DNA of 64,000 bases from CAWCAW01 sp963793645 (GTDB lineage Bacteria; Actinomycetota; Acidimicrobiia; Acidimicrobiales; UBA8190): NCBI GenBank assembly GCA_963793645.1, contig CAWCAW010000004.1, positions 62,001 to 126,000 on the forward strand, read 5' to 3'. Below, piece by piece: positions 17,908-27,325 of the stretch. The translations under genes and the position numbers were made by a program. The notes beneath the pieces were generated by a model that was not told the origin of the DNA, made no database searches, and saw nothing but the letters and a program-made list of their open reading frames with translations. Position 1 is the stretch's first letter, and each line of letters starts with the position of its first letter.

Positions 17908-18543
17908 ATGACGAAGGACGTGCCGGCCCGGCTCCTGACCGATCAACGCGGTGCCCGCTACGGCGAGATCATCGCCGTCTTCCATGATGGGGACCGTTTC
18001 TTTGCGCACGTCTACGGGACTCAAGGGCTCAACGACTGTCCACCCGAGTTGTGGGGAGCCCTCGACGGCACCCACATCGCCAGTGACCTCGGCGCGCTGA
18101 TCGTCAAGCTCAATGGACCACGGTGCTGGGTCATCGATGGCATCGGAGCCAAAGGCGAGCCCGTCGAGCCGGTGTTGCGCGAGTTCAATGGGATCCTCAT
18201 GCGTCGGATCGCCGTCTTGGACCTGGGGGCCGACCCGTCGCAAGTTCCCTACACGGTCAGACATGTCGACCGCCGAGCCATCTTCTTCTTCGATGCGGGC
18301 ACGATGGTCTACGAGTTGGTCGACCCGGACGGAGTCACGTATCTCATGCAGGCCTATTGCACCGGCGTCGACGCCCACCTCGATGAGCACAGCCTGGCTG
18401 ACTTGGGCGATCGTCTCGCACTTCCCGTGGGCTGGAGCTTCGGCTCTCGGGTCATCGATGAGGAGCTCATCGTCGACACCTCGGCGACGATAGCTACCGT
18501 GCTCCAAGACGAGCTCGAGAACACCTACACGCTGCCTTACTGA
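17908..18543 (+). CDS. Conserved-looking hypothetical protein, 211 residues
   Basis: I do not recognise this protein. It has no signal peptide or membrane helix. It begins with two-strand pieces (RLLTDQRGARYGEIIAVF, FFAHVYGTQGLNDCPPELWGALD), continues with HIASDLGALIVKLNGPRCWVIDGI, and ends YLMQAYCTGVDAHLDEHSLADLGDRLALPVGWSFGSRVI. The last part looks like a conserved ligand-binding or cupin-like end. No catalytic motif is visible. It lies 11 bp before the large membrane protein gene on the same strand and is probably cotranscribed with it. Coding quality is high (third positions strongly GC), so it is very likely a real gene. Confidence 0.75.
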   Translation: MTKDVPARLLTDQRGARYGEIIAVFHDGDRFFAHVYGTQGLNDCPPELWGALDGTHIASDLGALIVKLNGPRCWVIDGIGAKGEPVEPVLREFNGILMRRIAVLDLGADPSQVPYTVRHVDRRAIFFFDAGTMVYELVDPDGVTYLMQAYCTGVDAHLDEHSLADLGDRLALPVGWSFGSRVIDEELIVDTSATIATVLQDELENTYTLPY

Positions 18544-18554
18544 GGCCCGACATT

Positions 18555-20405
18555 ATGAGCGGTGATTCGAACCGACGATCGAGGCGCCTGAGATGGGCCT
18601 ACGTCTCGACGGCGTTCGTGGTTATCGTGCTGGCCGAAGCGCTCGTCTATGCCCTGATGAAATCGAAAGGGGTGTCGACCACCGGAGATGAACCGCATTA
18701 CTTGATTGCGGCCAAGGCGCTGAGCCACTTTACGATCCATCCTCTCGGGGCCTACAAGGTCGACCTGAGAACACACCAGATCTTCAACTGGGCGCCCGGC
18801 ACGAAACCCAGCAACCTCAACTTCCAGCTCTTCAGTGGCCCTCACGGGGCGGTGAACATACATAATTTGGGCTTGTCCGCCCTGCTGGCGCCGTTCGTCG
18901 CCATCGGCGGGGCCAAGGTGGGACGGCTCGCCATGATGGCCCTCGACACAGCCGGGTTCATCTATGTCTTCACCCGGGCCGCCGGATTGGCTCGTTTGAA
19001 CAGCAGAGCCAAGGTGGTCTTCGCTTTGGTACTGGCGAGCCCCGCCATCTGGTTGGCCGGTACGCAGATCTACCCCGACCTACTCACTGGCATAGTGATG
19101 ACGTGCGCGCTGATGGACGTCGGCGCCATCGAGACCCGGGGGCGCCTCGATGCCCTTGGGATCGGCGTCTCCGGCTTCTCGGTTGCCATTCTTCCGTGGC
19201 TACACCAGCAGAACTTCATACCGGCGGTCTTCCTCCTGATCGCCTTTGCGGTGGTGGCCGCACGGGCCCGCCTGTGGCGTCCCTTCGTCATCATCGGCGT
19301 GGTGTCGGTAGCGTCTTGGCTACTGCTGGTGGCGTACAACGTCTACGCGTACGGCCATGCTCTGGGCCTCCCGCAACCGTTTCCGTCGCTCAACGGAGCA
19401 GCAGTTACCGACATCCTCGGGTTGCTGGTGGACCGCCATCAAGGGCTCTTCGTGCAAGTCCCCACTGCCGCGCTCGGCCTCGTCGGCCTCTGGATGGGAA
19501 GACGAATCGCTCCGGTCGCCGTAATCGCCACCGTGGCGGCGGCGGCGTCGTTGCTCTACCTCAACGGCACCTTCATCGGCGCCCCCTACGGCGGCACCAG
19601 TCTGGCCGGGCGCTTCGAGTGGTCTTCGTTGGTGCCTTTACTGGCGTGGTGCCCACTGGTGATCGCATCGGGCAGTGCTCGCGCCCGACTGTGGGTACTG
19701 GGAGGTGTGGCCGGCGCCTTATGGATCTTCGAATCGGTACCGATACTGCTCGGCGACCATATCTATTACAACCAGTTGACCGGCGGTGCCCCATGGGACC
19801 CCTCGACGTATCCCGGGTGGTGGGGTGGCTTCGACCGGCTCCTCCCCGAGTTGGTTCCTGGCGGCCGGCTCTTGGGCGTGCCCTGGTTCGGCTTCCCCGT
19901 GGCGCTCCTCATACTTGGTGGCTTGGTCCTCGTCGCTGGGGGCTTCACGCGACTCAGACGAGACGCCATGTTCCGGTTGGCGATCGGATCCCTGGCGGCC
20001 GTCATTGTGCTCGGTGTGCTCGCCAACGTGGCACGGCTGCCTTTGCCCAGCACAGCCTTGACCCTGACCGCAGAGCTGGGTGGACCCCTGCGCGCCGCTA
20101 CCCCGACCGGCGCCACCCGCGCCGTTGCCATGGTGGGCGTCGGCGCCGGCAGCTACGACGTCAAGGTGGCCTACACCCTCGACGGCGCCACCGGGTCGGC
20201 GGGGTTCGCCGCCTTCTGCAAGGTTGCGGGGGCGAGCACGATGGCGCCGGGAGCGCCACCCGACACCGTTCCCAGGACGGGATCGCACGTGGTAACGCTG
20301 CCTCTGCGCTGTCCACCCAGCATCATCGGCTTCGACATGAACGTGGAGAAGTCGACCACGCTCGTGGTCGACAAACTGTCACTGACCAAGACCGCCAGCG
20401 GGTAG
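18555..20405 (+). CDS. Multi-pass membrane protein of glycosyltransferase GT-C type
   Basis: A 616-residue protein with about eleven hydrophobic segments. After the first helix comes STTGDEPHYL, an acidic loop placed where GT-C glycosyltransferases (ArnT/PMT group) hold their catalytic aspartate; a large extracytoplasmic loop follows (HQIFNWAPGTKPSN). The last about 110 residues form a soluble, probably external domain rich in small residues. Such enzymes transfer sugars from lipid-linked donors outside the membrane. The assignment rests on topology plus the DE loop, so an uncharacterised membrane protein remains possible. The upstream hypothetical gene is 11 bp away, the next gene convergent by 4 bp. 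Confidence 0.6.
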   Translation: MSGDSNRRSRRLRWAYVSTAFVVIVLAEALVYALMKSKGVSTTGDEPHYLIAAKALSHFTIHPLGAYKVDLRTHQIFNWAPGTKPSNLNFQLFSGPHGAVNIHNLGLSALLAPFVAIGGAKVGRLAMMALDTAGFIYVFTRAAGLARLNSRAKVVFALVLASPAIWLAGTQIYPDLLTGIVMTCALMDVGAIETRGRLDALGIGVSGFSVAILPWLHQQNFIPAVFLLIAFAVVAARARLWRPFVIIGVVSVASWLLLVAYNVYAYGHALGLPQPFPSLNGAAVTDILGLLVDRHQGLFVQVPTAALGLVGLWMGRRIAPVAVIATVAAAASLLYLNGTFIGAPYGGTSLAGRFEWSSLVPLLAWCPLVIASGSARARLWVLGGVAGALWIFESVPILLGDHIYYNQLTGGAPWDPSTYPGWWGGFDRLLPELVPGGRLLGVPWFGFPVALLILGGLVLVAGGFTRLRRDAMFRLAIGSLAAVIVLGVLANVARLPLPSTALTLTAELGGPLRAATPTGATRAVAMVGVGAGSYDVKVAYTLDGATGSAGFAAFCKVAGASTMAPGAPPDTVPRTGSHVVTLPLRCPPSIIGFDMNVEKSTTLVVDKLSLTKTASG

Positions 20406-20409
20406 CCGC

Positions 20410-20769
20410 TTACGGGGACAGCCCGGCCGAGTGCGTGAGTTGCGCCGCCACCGACTCGGGGTCCGCCAAGCCGATGAGGAACTCGTCGTAGGCGGCGTTT
20501 TCCAGGAGAATCCGGACACCTCGGTGCGTGTCGTGATGGACGACGGCGAAGATCTTGGCGTCGCGGCTCGTGAACGTCCCGATGGCCACGACGCCAGGAA
20601 CGCCGGTACCCACACGAAATCCATGCACGGCTCCAATGACGTCGTCGAGTACCTCCACGCTTTTGACGGCGGACAGAGGAACCCTCGGTTCGCCGTGGGC
20701 TGCCTCGACCTTTTCGATCGTGCGAAGCTGGACAACAAGATCGTCACCTTCTACCACCAGCTCAGCCAT
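20410..20769 (-). CDS. Small conserved hypothetical, PH-like fold suspected
   Basis: A 119-residue protein. The start at 20769 is preceded by GAGG, whereas a longer frame to 20868 gives a sequence without family character. It opens MAELVVEGDDLVVQLRTIEKVEAAHGEPRVPLSAVKSVEVL and contains GTGVPGVVAIGTFTSRDAKIFAVV. The latter is a pattern I associate with an actinobacterial family of small cytosolic proteins that look like bacterial PH domains: a run of beta strands followed by one helix. No function is known to me. It converges on the membrane glycosyltransferase gene and is divergent from the beta-glucosidase. Confidence 0.7.
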   Translation of the reverse strand: MAELVVEGDDLVVQLRTIEKVEAAHGEPRVPLSAVKSVEVLDDVIGAVHGFRVGTGVPGVVAIGTFTSRDAKIFAVVHHDTHRGVRILLENAAYDEFLIGLADPESVAAQLTHSAGLSP

Positions 20770-20873
20770 CCTCGAGTCCCTCCATGATGCCAGTACCCAT
20801 AGTTTTGCAGCCACACAGCCGATAAGGCGCGCATCGATCCACCCGAACCGAACGACATCGGAGCACACACCCC

Positions 20874-23435
20874 ATGGCCCGCGACCTCGTTGCTCTTCTG
20901 GCCCAACTCGACCTCGACGAAAAGGCCGCGCTGCTGGCCGGCGCCGACCTCTTCTCCACCGTCGCCGTGGATGGACGTGCCATACCGTCTGTTCGACTCA
21001 CCGATGGGCCCAACGGCGCCCGCGGGGCGGGTCTGATCGAGGTAGGGGCCAGTGACCAGACCCTGACGGCCGCGTGTGTGCCGTGCGGGGCCGCTCTCGG
21101 CGCCACCTGGGACCTCGCCCTCGTCGAACGGGTCGGCCGGCTGGTGGGAGAAGAAGCCCGCACCAAGACGTGCCGAGTCCTGCTGGCACCAACGGTGAAC
21201 CTCCACCGTTCCCCTTTGGGGGGCCGGAACTTTGAGTCGTATTCCGAGGATCCGCTGCTCGCCGGCCGCATGGGAGCTGCCTACATCCGCGGCGCCCAGT
21301 CCGCCGGGGTTATCTGCACCGTCAAGCACTTCGCCGGCAATGAGTACGAGAACGACCGATTGATTGCAGACTCGATCATCGATGGGCGCGCCCTTCGTGA
21401 GCTCCACCTCCTGCCTTTTGAAATAGCGGTGAAAGAGGGCGGCGTAGCCGGGGTCATGACGAGCTACAACCGGCTCAACGGCGCATACTGTGCCGACAGC
21501 CGGTGGCTCGTAGAGAAGATCCTGCGCCAGGAATGGGGCTTCGAGGGCATCGTCATCACCGACTGGTACGCCTTCGCGGACACCCGCCAGGCCCTGAAGG
21601 CCGGCCTCGACCTCGAAATGCCGGGACCCGGCCGAGCCTACGGTCCGGCTTTGGCCGAATCAGTGCGCAGCGGTCAGGTTCAGGAGTCGCACGTCGATGC
21701 GGCGGCACTGCGGCTCTTGGCGGCATTTGACCGAGTGGGGGCCCTTGACGACGACCCCGACGAGAAACCACAGGCGCGCGACAGGCCCGAGCACCGGGTG
21801 ATAGCTCGCCAGGCGGCCATCGCCAGCACTGTTGTGCTGACGAACACCGGGGTACTCCCCTTGGACCGGGTCCAGTTGCGGCGGATTGCCGTCATCGGTC
21901 CCAACGCGGGGCGGGCTGTGATCATGGGTGGTGGTTCAGCGAGCGTGCCCGCTCATTACCTCCGCAGCCCCCTCGACGCGCTGCGAGAGCGCCTCGGGAC
22001 GGACGTGGAGATCGTCCATGAACCTGCCGTGGACTTAGCCCGGTCCAGCCCGGAGATTCCCGGCGCGTCGCTCAGTTTCGATGGGAAGCCCGGCATGAAC
22101 GTTGAGTTCTATCGACAAGACGATTTCGGCGGCGACGTCGTGCACACGATGACCAACGACACCGGAGCCGTTATCTGGTTCGGCTCGACGCCGCGACGAG
22201 TGGGGCCGAGCTTCTCCTTTCGGGCATGTGCCGACCTCATCGTCGAGGAGGCCGGGCGCTACACGATCTCGCTCGTGCAGACGGATCCGGCTCGCCTGCT
22301 CGTCGACGGCACCGTCGTCCTCGATGGATTCAGCCAGCCGTCACCACCAGGCCATGAGTTCTTTGGCCTGGCCAGAGAGGAGCTCACATGGACGGCCGAT
22401 CTCGCCCCCGACCGGCCCCTGCGCATCGAGGTTCAGTCCACTGTGCTCGCACCGGCCCTGGTGACGGGGGCCAAGGTGGGCATCCGCCCATCGCCACCCG
22501 CTGACGGTATCGATCGCGCCGTGTTGGCGGCGAGCCACGCCGACGCGGTGGTGATCGTGGTGGGCACCGACGCGGACTGGGAGAGTGAAGGTTTCGACCG
22601 CGCCTCGCTGCAACTGCCGGGGGCCCAAGACGAGCTTGTCGAACGAGTCCTCAGCGTGGCTCCACACGCCATCGTCGTGCTGAACGTCGGGGCCCCGGTC
22701 GCCGTGCCGTGGTCCGCCCAGGCGGGCGCACTGGTCCAGTGCTGGTTCGGGGGTCAGGAGATGGCTGACGCACTCACTGACGTTTTACTGGGCGACGTCG
22801 ATCCCGGAGGTCGCCTCCCGACGACGATGCCCTTCACGCTGACCGACAACCCCTGCTGGGGAACCATGGGGCCCGAAGGTGGGCGCGTCCGATACGCCGA
22901 AAGCATCCTCGTCGGTTACCGATGGTACGAGTCGCGAGGAATCCCCGTGGCGTTTCCCTTCGGCCACGGATTGTCGTACACGACGTTCGACATCGGTGCG
23001 CCTGAGCTTTCGACCACCACCATGGAGCCAGGCGGAAGTATCAATATTCGGGTGCCGGTGACCAACACCGGCAATCGGGCCGGCACCGAAGTCATACAGG
23101 TGTACGTGGCCCCCATCGACGCCCGTGCCTTCCGGCCGCCCAAAGAGCTCAAGGGTTTTGCCAAGGCCGAGCTCGCCCCCGGAGAATCGACCACCGTCGA
23201 GGTGCGACTCGACAGCCGAGCGTTCGCCCGCTGGGCCGATCCCGATCCGGCGTTCAAAACTCTGGCCGCGCAGCTCGCTCGTGACGTCTTTTGGGCGCGC
23301 CGGCCGGGCGGCATCGAAGAGCCGGGCTGGACGATGGACCCGGGTCGCTACGAGATCCACATCGGAAGGTCATCGGCGGAGATCAGCCATGTCATCGAGG
23401 TGCAGGTTCCTGTCGGCGGCACGCTCGACAGATAG
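20874..23435 (+). CDS. Beta-glucosidase, glycoside hydrolase family 3 with PA14 domain
   Basis: An 853-residue GH3 enzyme. The N-terminal barrel shows VRLTDGPNGARG, LLAPTVNLHRSPLGGRNFESYSEDP and CTVKHFAGNEYENDR; the nucleophile is Asp230 in GIVITDWYA. A PA14 domain (about residues 400-535) is inserted in the second domain, whose acid/base region includes DWESEGFDRASLQLP. A fibronectin-III-like C-terminal domain follows, with PFGHGLSYTTF at its edge. No signal peptide is seen, so it is probably cytosolic and cleaves terminal beta-linked glucose or xylose. PA14 insertions in this family shape the substrate pocket for short oligosaccharides. It stands alone on its strand. Confidence 0.95.
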   Translation: MARDLVALLAQLDLDEKAALLAGADLFSTVAVDGRAIPSVRLTDGPNGARGAGLIEVGASDQTLTAACVPCGAALGATWDLALVERVGRLVGEEARTKTCRVLLAPTVNLHRSPLGGRNFESYSEDPLLAGRMGAAYIRGAQSAGVICTVKHFAGNEYENDRLIADSIIDGRALRELHLLPFEIAVKEGGVAGVMTSYNRLNGAYCADSRWLVEKILRQEWGFEGIVITDWYAFADTRQALKAGLDLEMPGPGRAYGPALAESVRSGQVQESHVDAAALRLLAAFDRVGALDDDPDEKPQARDRPEHRVIARQAAIASTVVLTNTGVLPLDRVQLRRIAVIGPNAGRAVIMGGGSASVPAHYLRSPLDALRERLGTDVEIVHEPAVDLARSSPEIPGASLSFDGKPGMNVEFYRQDDFGGDVVHTMTNDTGAVIWFGSTPRRVGPSFSFRACADLIVEEAGRYTISLVQTDPARLLVDGTVVLDGFSQPSPPGHEFFGLAREELTWTADLAPDRPLRIEVQSTVLAPALVTGAKVGIRPSPPADGIDRAVLAASHADAVVIVVGTDADWESEGFDRASLQLPGAQDELVERVLSVAPHAIVVLNVGAPVAVPWSAQAGALVQCWFGGQEMADALTDVLLGDVDPGGRLPTTMPFTLTDNPCWGTMGPEGGRVRYAESILVGYRWYESRGIPVAFPFGHGLSYTTFDIGAPELSTTTMEPGGSINIRVPVTNTGNRAGTEVIQVYVAPIDARAFRPPKELKGFAKAELAPGESTTVEVRLDSRAFARWADPDPAFKTLAAQLARDVFWARRPGGIEEPGWTMDPGRYEIHIGRSSAEISHVIEVQVPVGGTLDR

Positions 23436-23465
23436 ATCGCCTCGGACACCCAGCGGCGGGGACGG

Positions 23466-24101
23466 TTAGGTTTCCCCGATCAACACCCGCGCCTGCCCCG
23501 GAGCGATGACCAAATCGTGCAGGTCCCCGCCCACCTCGAGTCGGCTCGACAGTCCGAGGCCTCCGACCTTCATCGGTGCAAACCCAGCCGTGCGGATCAA
23601 CCGCTCGACCTCCGTGCCGGCCCGGTCAATGTCCGCGGCGTAGAAAAGCACCGCCGGCTCAGAAGTCCGGTTCCCAGCCGGCTCCAAAAGATCCGCCGAC
23701 ATGGTCCCAAACGCCATGGCCAAGGGCGTGGCGGCCGGCAACCAGCCGGCGACCACTTCACCGGAGGCCTGCCCTGGTGGCAAGACGCGTTCGGTGTTGC
23801 CTTGTGCATCGGTGCTGAGAGGATTGCTCGGGACGACCACGAGCGTGTCGGTGAGCGAGTTGGCGATCTCGTCTATGACACCTTTGAGCACGGTGAAGCG
23901 CAGGGCAAGGACGACGGCGTCGGCGCCGGACAACGCGTCGAGATTGTCACCGGCAACTACGGCAAGTTCCCCGATGTCATGAGCCAAGGCCCGCGCCGCA
24001 TCGCTGCTGCCACTCGACAGCCGCAGGGTCTCACCACCCGCGGCCAGTAGGCGCGCAATGACCGATCCGAGCCGTCCGGTGCCGATAATCGCCGTGGTCA
24101 T
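23466..24101 (-). CDS. NADPH-dependent F420 reductase-like dinucleotide-binding protein
   Basis: A 211-residue Rossmann protein starting MTTAIIGTGRLGSVIARLLAAGG, the GxGxxG motif of the F420H2:NADP oxidoreductase and related family. Next come LSSGSSDAARALA at the NADP phosphate site and VVLALRFTVLKGVID, where the family has its conserved second-strand segment. The C-terminal half is shorter and more variable than in true F420 reductases, so it may use another electron carrier. It overlaps nothing but lies 2 bp after the VOC-family gene on the same strand and is probably cotranscribed with it. Confidence 0.8.
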   Translation of the reverse strand: MTTAIIGTGRLGSVIARLLAAGGETLRLSSGSSDAARALAHDIGELAVVAGDNLDALSGADAVVLALRFTVLKGVIDEIANSLTDTLVVVPSNPLSTDAQGNTERVLPPGQASGEVVAGWLPAATPLAMAFGTMSADLLEPAGNRTSEPAVLFYAADIDRAGTEVERLIRTAGFAPMKVGGLGLSSRLEVGGDLHDLVIAPGQARVLIGET

Positions 24102-24103
24102 GG

Positions 24104-24565
24104 CTAGGACCCAATACCGGGCGCACCTGACGGCCAGTGAGCCGGCGCCCAGTCCCCGGCCGGGTCAGTCGTCTGCCCGACCTCGATGAGATGTCCATCG
24201 GGGTCGCGGATGTAGCAACGGATCTCGTACTGATGTTGCTTCGGCGGTGTCAGGAAGTGGGCGCCTCGGGCGCTCCATTCGGCGTAGACGGCATGGATGT
24301 TTTTGACCCGGATGTTGAGGAAGCTGCTGACCCGATCGGGATCAACCGGCGTTTCCAAGGTGACCTCAGGCTTATCGTCGGTGGGGCCTCCGCCGACATT
24401 GATGATGATCCAACTGTTGGACAATGCGACATAGGTCACGTCTCCGGAGAAAGCCAACTTGCCGCCCAGCACTTCGGTGTAGAAGCGCCGAGAGCGCTCA
24501 ACGTCGTCCGAGACGATGAAGTGGGCCAGCACGATTTCTGCATCGGGGGGTGGGGACTCGGCCAT
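24104..24565 (-). CDS. Glyoxalase / VOC superfamily protein
   Basis: A 153-residue VOC-fold protein. The start at 24565 has GGAGG 7 bp upstream. The first beta-alpha-beta-beta-beta module begins LAHFIVSDDVERSRRFYTEVLGGKLAF and the second includes SSFLNIRVKNIHAVYAEWSARGAHF, then CYIRDPDGHLIEVGQTT. The His near the beginning and the Glu in HLIEVGQ are plausible metal ligands, as in glyoxalases and extradiol dioxygenases. The substrate is unknown. It heads a two-gene unit with the F420-reductase-like protein. Confidence 0.87.
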   Translation of the reverse strand: MAESPPPDAEIVLAHFIVSDDVERSRRFYTEVLGGKLAFSGDVTYVALSNSWIIINVGGGPTDDKPEVTLETPVDPDRVSSFLNIRVKNIHAVYAEWSARGAHFLTPPKQHQYEIRCYIRDPDGHLIEVGQTTDPAGDWAPAHWPSGAPGIGS

Positions 24566-24857
24566 CTGACGCCTCCATGTGGTGGTTCTCCGCCCCACTT
24601 ACCGAGGGCTTGCGGCTGATGCTAGGGCACTCTCTGCAACACCCATAGAACGACCGAGAACTCTTCACGGCGGAGTCCTGATGGGACGGTAGACGGCTAT
24701 TGATGCCTCCCACCCGAGGCTTGTTCCAGCCCCCTCGTCTCAGGTTCGACGCTCACGTGCTGCCACCGGGACACCTGGTGCTGGCACGACTTCACCACAC
24801 TGGCTATCGCCCTTGGTCGCCGCACGCCGATCGGCCACACTGGGACTGGAGGTCCCT

Positions 24858-27266
24858 GTGGAAGCTCTCTGGCTGGTGTTTCGCGCCGAGTGGCGCCGTC
24901 GATGGCGGTCATGGCTCGCATTGGCCGCGCTGGTCGCTCTCGTCGGAGGCGTAGTCCTCGGCGCAGCCGCCGCGGGGCGGCGCACAGCGTCGGCGTTCCC
25001 GAACTTCGCCGCGGCCCACGGCTTCGACGCCGCGGTCTACACCGACGAGAGCACCCCGAATATCGCGGCGCTCCCCGAGGTCGCCCACTCCACCACCATC
25101 TTCGGTGTGGACACCGGTGAGCCCGAGTGTCGCTGCACAAGACCGATTAATCCCACCGAATTGGGCGTGATCGTTGCCCCGTTGACGGGAAGGACTGTAT
25201 TCAAGCTCATCTCGGGCCGGCTCCCCGACCCGGCCGCCACCAATGAGGTCCTGGCCTCGTACACCTTGCAGCAAGACGATGGGGTGCACCTCGGCTCGGT
25301 CATTCGCGTACCGATGTACGCGCGTTCACAGACGGCGGCCTACAACGATGCCACCGGGGCGCTGCCGGCGCCGACGGGCCCCACCGTCTCCTTGCGAGTG
25401 GTCGGCTTCGAGGCCAGCGAGTACGAATTCCCGTCGGGATCCACACCAAGTTACGACTTGTACGCCACGCCGGCCTTTGCTCGCAATGTTCTCCCTCGCG
25501 TGGCCGCCGGCAATGTGTACTTCGTCCGGCTCCGCCACGGCGCCGCCGACCTGCCACGTTTCGGCCAGCAGGTTAGCGTCATGGGCGCGGAGGCCAACCC
25601 CGAGGACGGGGTCATCACGTCGGTCGAATCGGCGATCCATCCGCAGGCCATCGGATGGTGGATCCTGGCTGGGTTGGCAGCCCTGGTCGGGATCGTCCTG
25701 GTCGGGCAGGCGCTGCTGCGCCAGAGCATTGTCGAGAGCCAGGATTATCCGGCTCTGGCCGCCCTCGGAAGCAACCGAAGGATGCTCGTGGCCGCTGGCA
25801 TGGCGCGCACGTTGGTCGTGGCTCTGGCGGGCGCGGCCGGTGCGATCGTGGTGGCCACGGCGCTATCACCAATCGCGCCGCTCGGCGAAGCCCGCGACGC
25901 TGAGAGCTTCACCGGACTGACCTTCGACCCGCTCGTCATCGGACTGGGGACACTTGCCATTGTGGCCGTCGTGGTCGCCCTGGGTGCATGGCCGGCCATC
26001 CGGGCGAGCAGACCTTCGACGGACGGCGGTCACGGAGCATCGGCCTCCGTCTGGGTGACACGTCTGGCTGCTCTGGGAGCCCCACCCAGTGCCGTCATTG
26101 GAGTGCGCGATGCCCTGCAACGACGAAGTGGCGGGGGCACGGTCCCCGTGGGCTCGGCGCTCATGGGAACGGTCCTGGCGGTGGTGGCACTTTCGGGGAC
26201 GGCGGTGTTCGGGGCCAGCCTGTCGCATCTCACGGCCACGCCACGACTCTACGGAGACTCCTTTCAGCTCAACTTCACGAATCCCGACGGGACGGGGCCA
26301 GACGCCGCGTTACTGCGAAACCTCGAACACAACAGCGCCGTCACCGGCATCACCGAAGGTCTTGCCTTCGAGGTATCTGTCAACGAGGTGCCTGTGGGAG
26401 CCGTGGCGGGAACCCCAGTGATGGGATCCCTCCTTCTGTCCTCGGTCAGGGGGCATGTGCCCACCGGCGACGGCCAGATCGGCCTCGGAGCGGTGACGAT
26501 GCGCCAGGTCGGTGCCCATCTTGGCTCGGTCGTCAGCGTCAGCTTGCCTTCGCCTTCGGGAGCAAAACGAACAGGATCGTTCCGCGTTGTTTCGCAGATC
26601 TCGTTTCCCGTGCTCGGCGGTACCGTGGGACTCGGTAATGGCGCGGCCCTGACCCAAGCGGCGTATCTCAATACCGCCTGTCCGTCAGGCCCGGGCAGTG
26701 CCGCCTGTCACCACGCGTTCTCGGCCAGTCTGGCCAGCGGCGGGATTCTGGTGAGCGTCGTCCCCGGGGCTCGGGGCCGAGCGGCAGTGAGCCACTACCT
26801 CGATTCCTACCGGACGATCACCGCTCTCCCGGTGACGCCGACATCCTTGGTGAATTTCGGCGAAGCGGTGAACTTTCCATTGATCTTCGGTGCGATGTTG
26901 GCCGTGTTCGGTGCCGCCACGTTGGTGCACCTGTTGGTGGTGAGCGTGACACGGCGCCGGCGGGAGATCGGCCTCCTGAAATCACTGGGCTTCGTCAACA
27001 GCCAGGTGGCCTCGACGGTCATTTGGCAAGCCACCACACTGGCCCTAATTGGAGTCGTGATCGGCACACCGATCGGCATCGTGATCGGCCACGTCGTGTG
27101 GAATGCATTCGCCAACAATCTCGGCGTCGTCCCGGTGTCGGTCGTCCAGGTCTGGCTCATCAGCGTCCTCATAGTGGGCGTCCTGGTGGTGGCCAACCTT
27201 CTTGCCGTTGTCCCCGCTCTCGTGGCCACGCGTTCTCGCCCGGGGCAGTTGCTCCGGACGCAGTGA
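24858..27266 (+). CDS. FtsX-like ABC transporter permease
   Basis: An 802-residue permease. GTG 24858 is chosen because GGAGG precedes it and the protein then begins directly with a positively charged segment and the first helix (LALAALVALVGGVVLGAAAAGRR). A large extracytoplasmic domain follows; the first FtsX-like helix bundle lies around residues 265-390 and the second at the C-terminus, including RRRREIGLLKSLGFVNSQV, the coupling-helix signature. The architecture is that of MacB/LolE-type transporters with two FtsX domains. No ATPase gene is adjacent, so the partner must be elsewhere. An exporter or lipoprotein/peptide-handling role is inferred from family only. Confidence 0.87.
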   Translation: MEALWLVFRAEWRRRWRSWLALAALVALVGGVVLGAAAAGRRTASAFPNFAAAHGFDAAVYTDESTPNIAALPEVAHSTTIFGVDTGEPECRCTRPINPTELGVIVAPLTGRTVFKLISGRLPDPAATNEVLASYTLQQDDGVHLGSVIRVPMYARSQTAAYNDATGALPAPTGPTVSLRVVGFEASEYEFPSGSTPSYDLYATPAFARNVLPRVAAGNVYFVRLRHGAADLPRFGQQVSVMGAEANPEDGVITSVESAIHPQAIGWWILAGLAALVGIVLVGQALLRQSIVESQDYPALAALGSNRRMLVAAGMARTLVVALAGAAGAIVVATALSPIAPLGEARDAESFTGLTFDPLVIGLGTLAIVAVVVALGAWPAIRASRPSTDGGHGASASVWVTRLAALGAPPSAVIGVRDALQRRSGGGTVPVGSALMGTVLAVVALSGTAVFGASLSHLTATPRLYGDSFQLNFTNPDGTGPDAALLRNLEHNSAVTGITEGLAFEVSVNEVPVGAVAGTPVMGSLLLSSVRGHVPTGDGQIGLGAVTMRQVGAHLGSVVSVSLPSPSGAKRTGSFRVVSQISFPVLGGTVGLGNGAALTQAAYLNTACPSGPGSAACHHAFSASLASGGILVSVVPGARGRAAVSHYLDSYRTITALPVTPTSLVNFGEAVNFPLIFGAMLAVFGAATLVHLLVVSVTRRRREIGLLKSLGFVNSQVASTVIWQATTLALIGVVIGTPIGIVIGHVVWNAFANNLGVVPVSVVQVWLISVLIVGVLVVANLLAVVPALVATRSRPGQLLRTQ

Positions 27267-27325
27267 CCTTTGCCACAGGCGAGAGGCGGATCGTGGGCCC
27301 TGGTATCGGCCAGCCGGCTGGAGGA

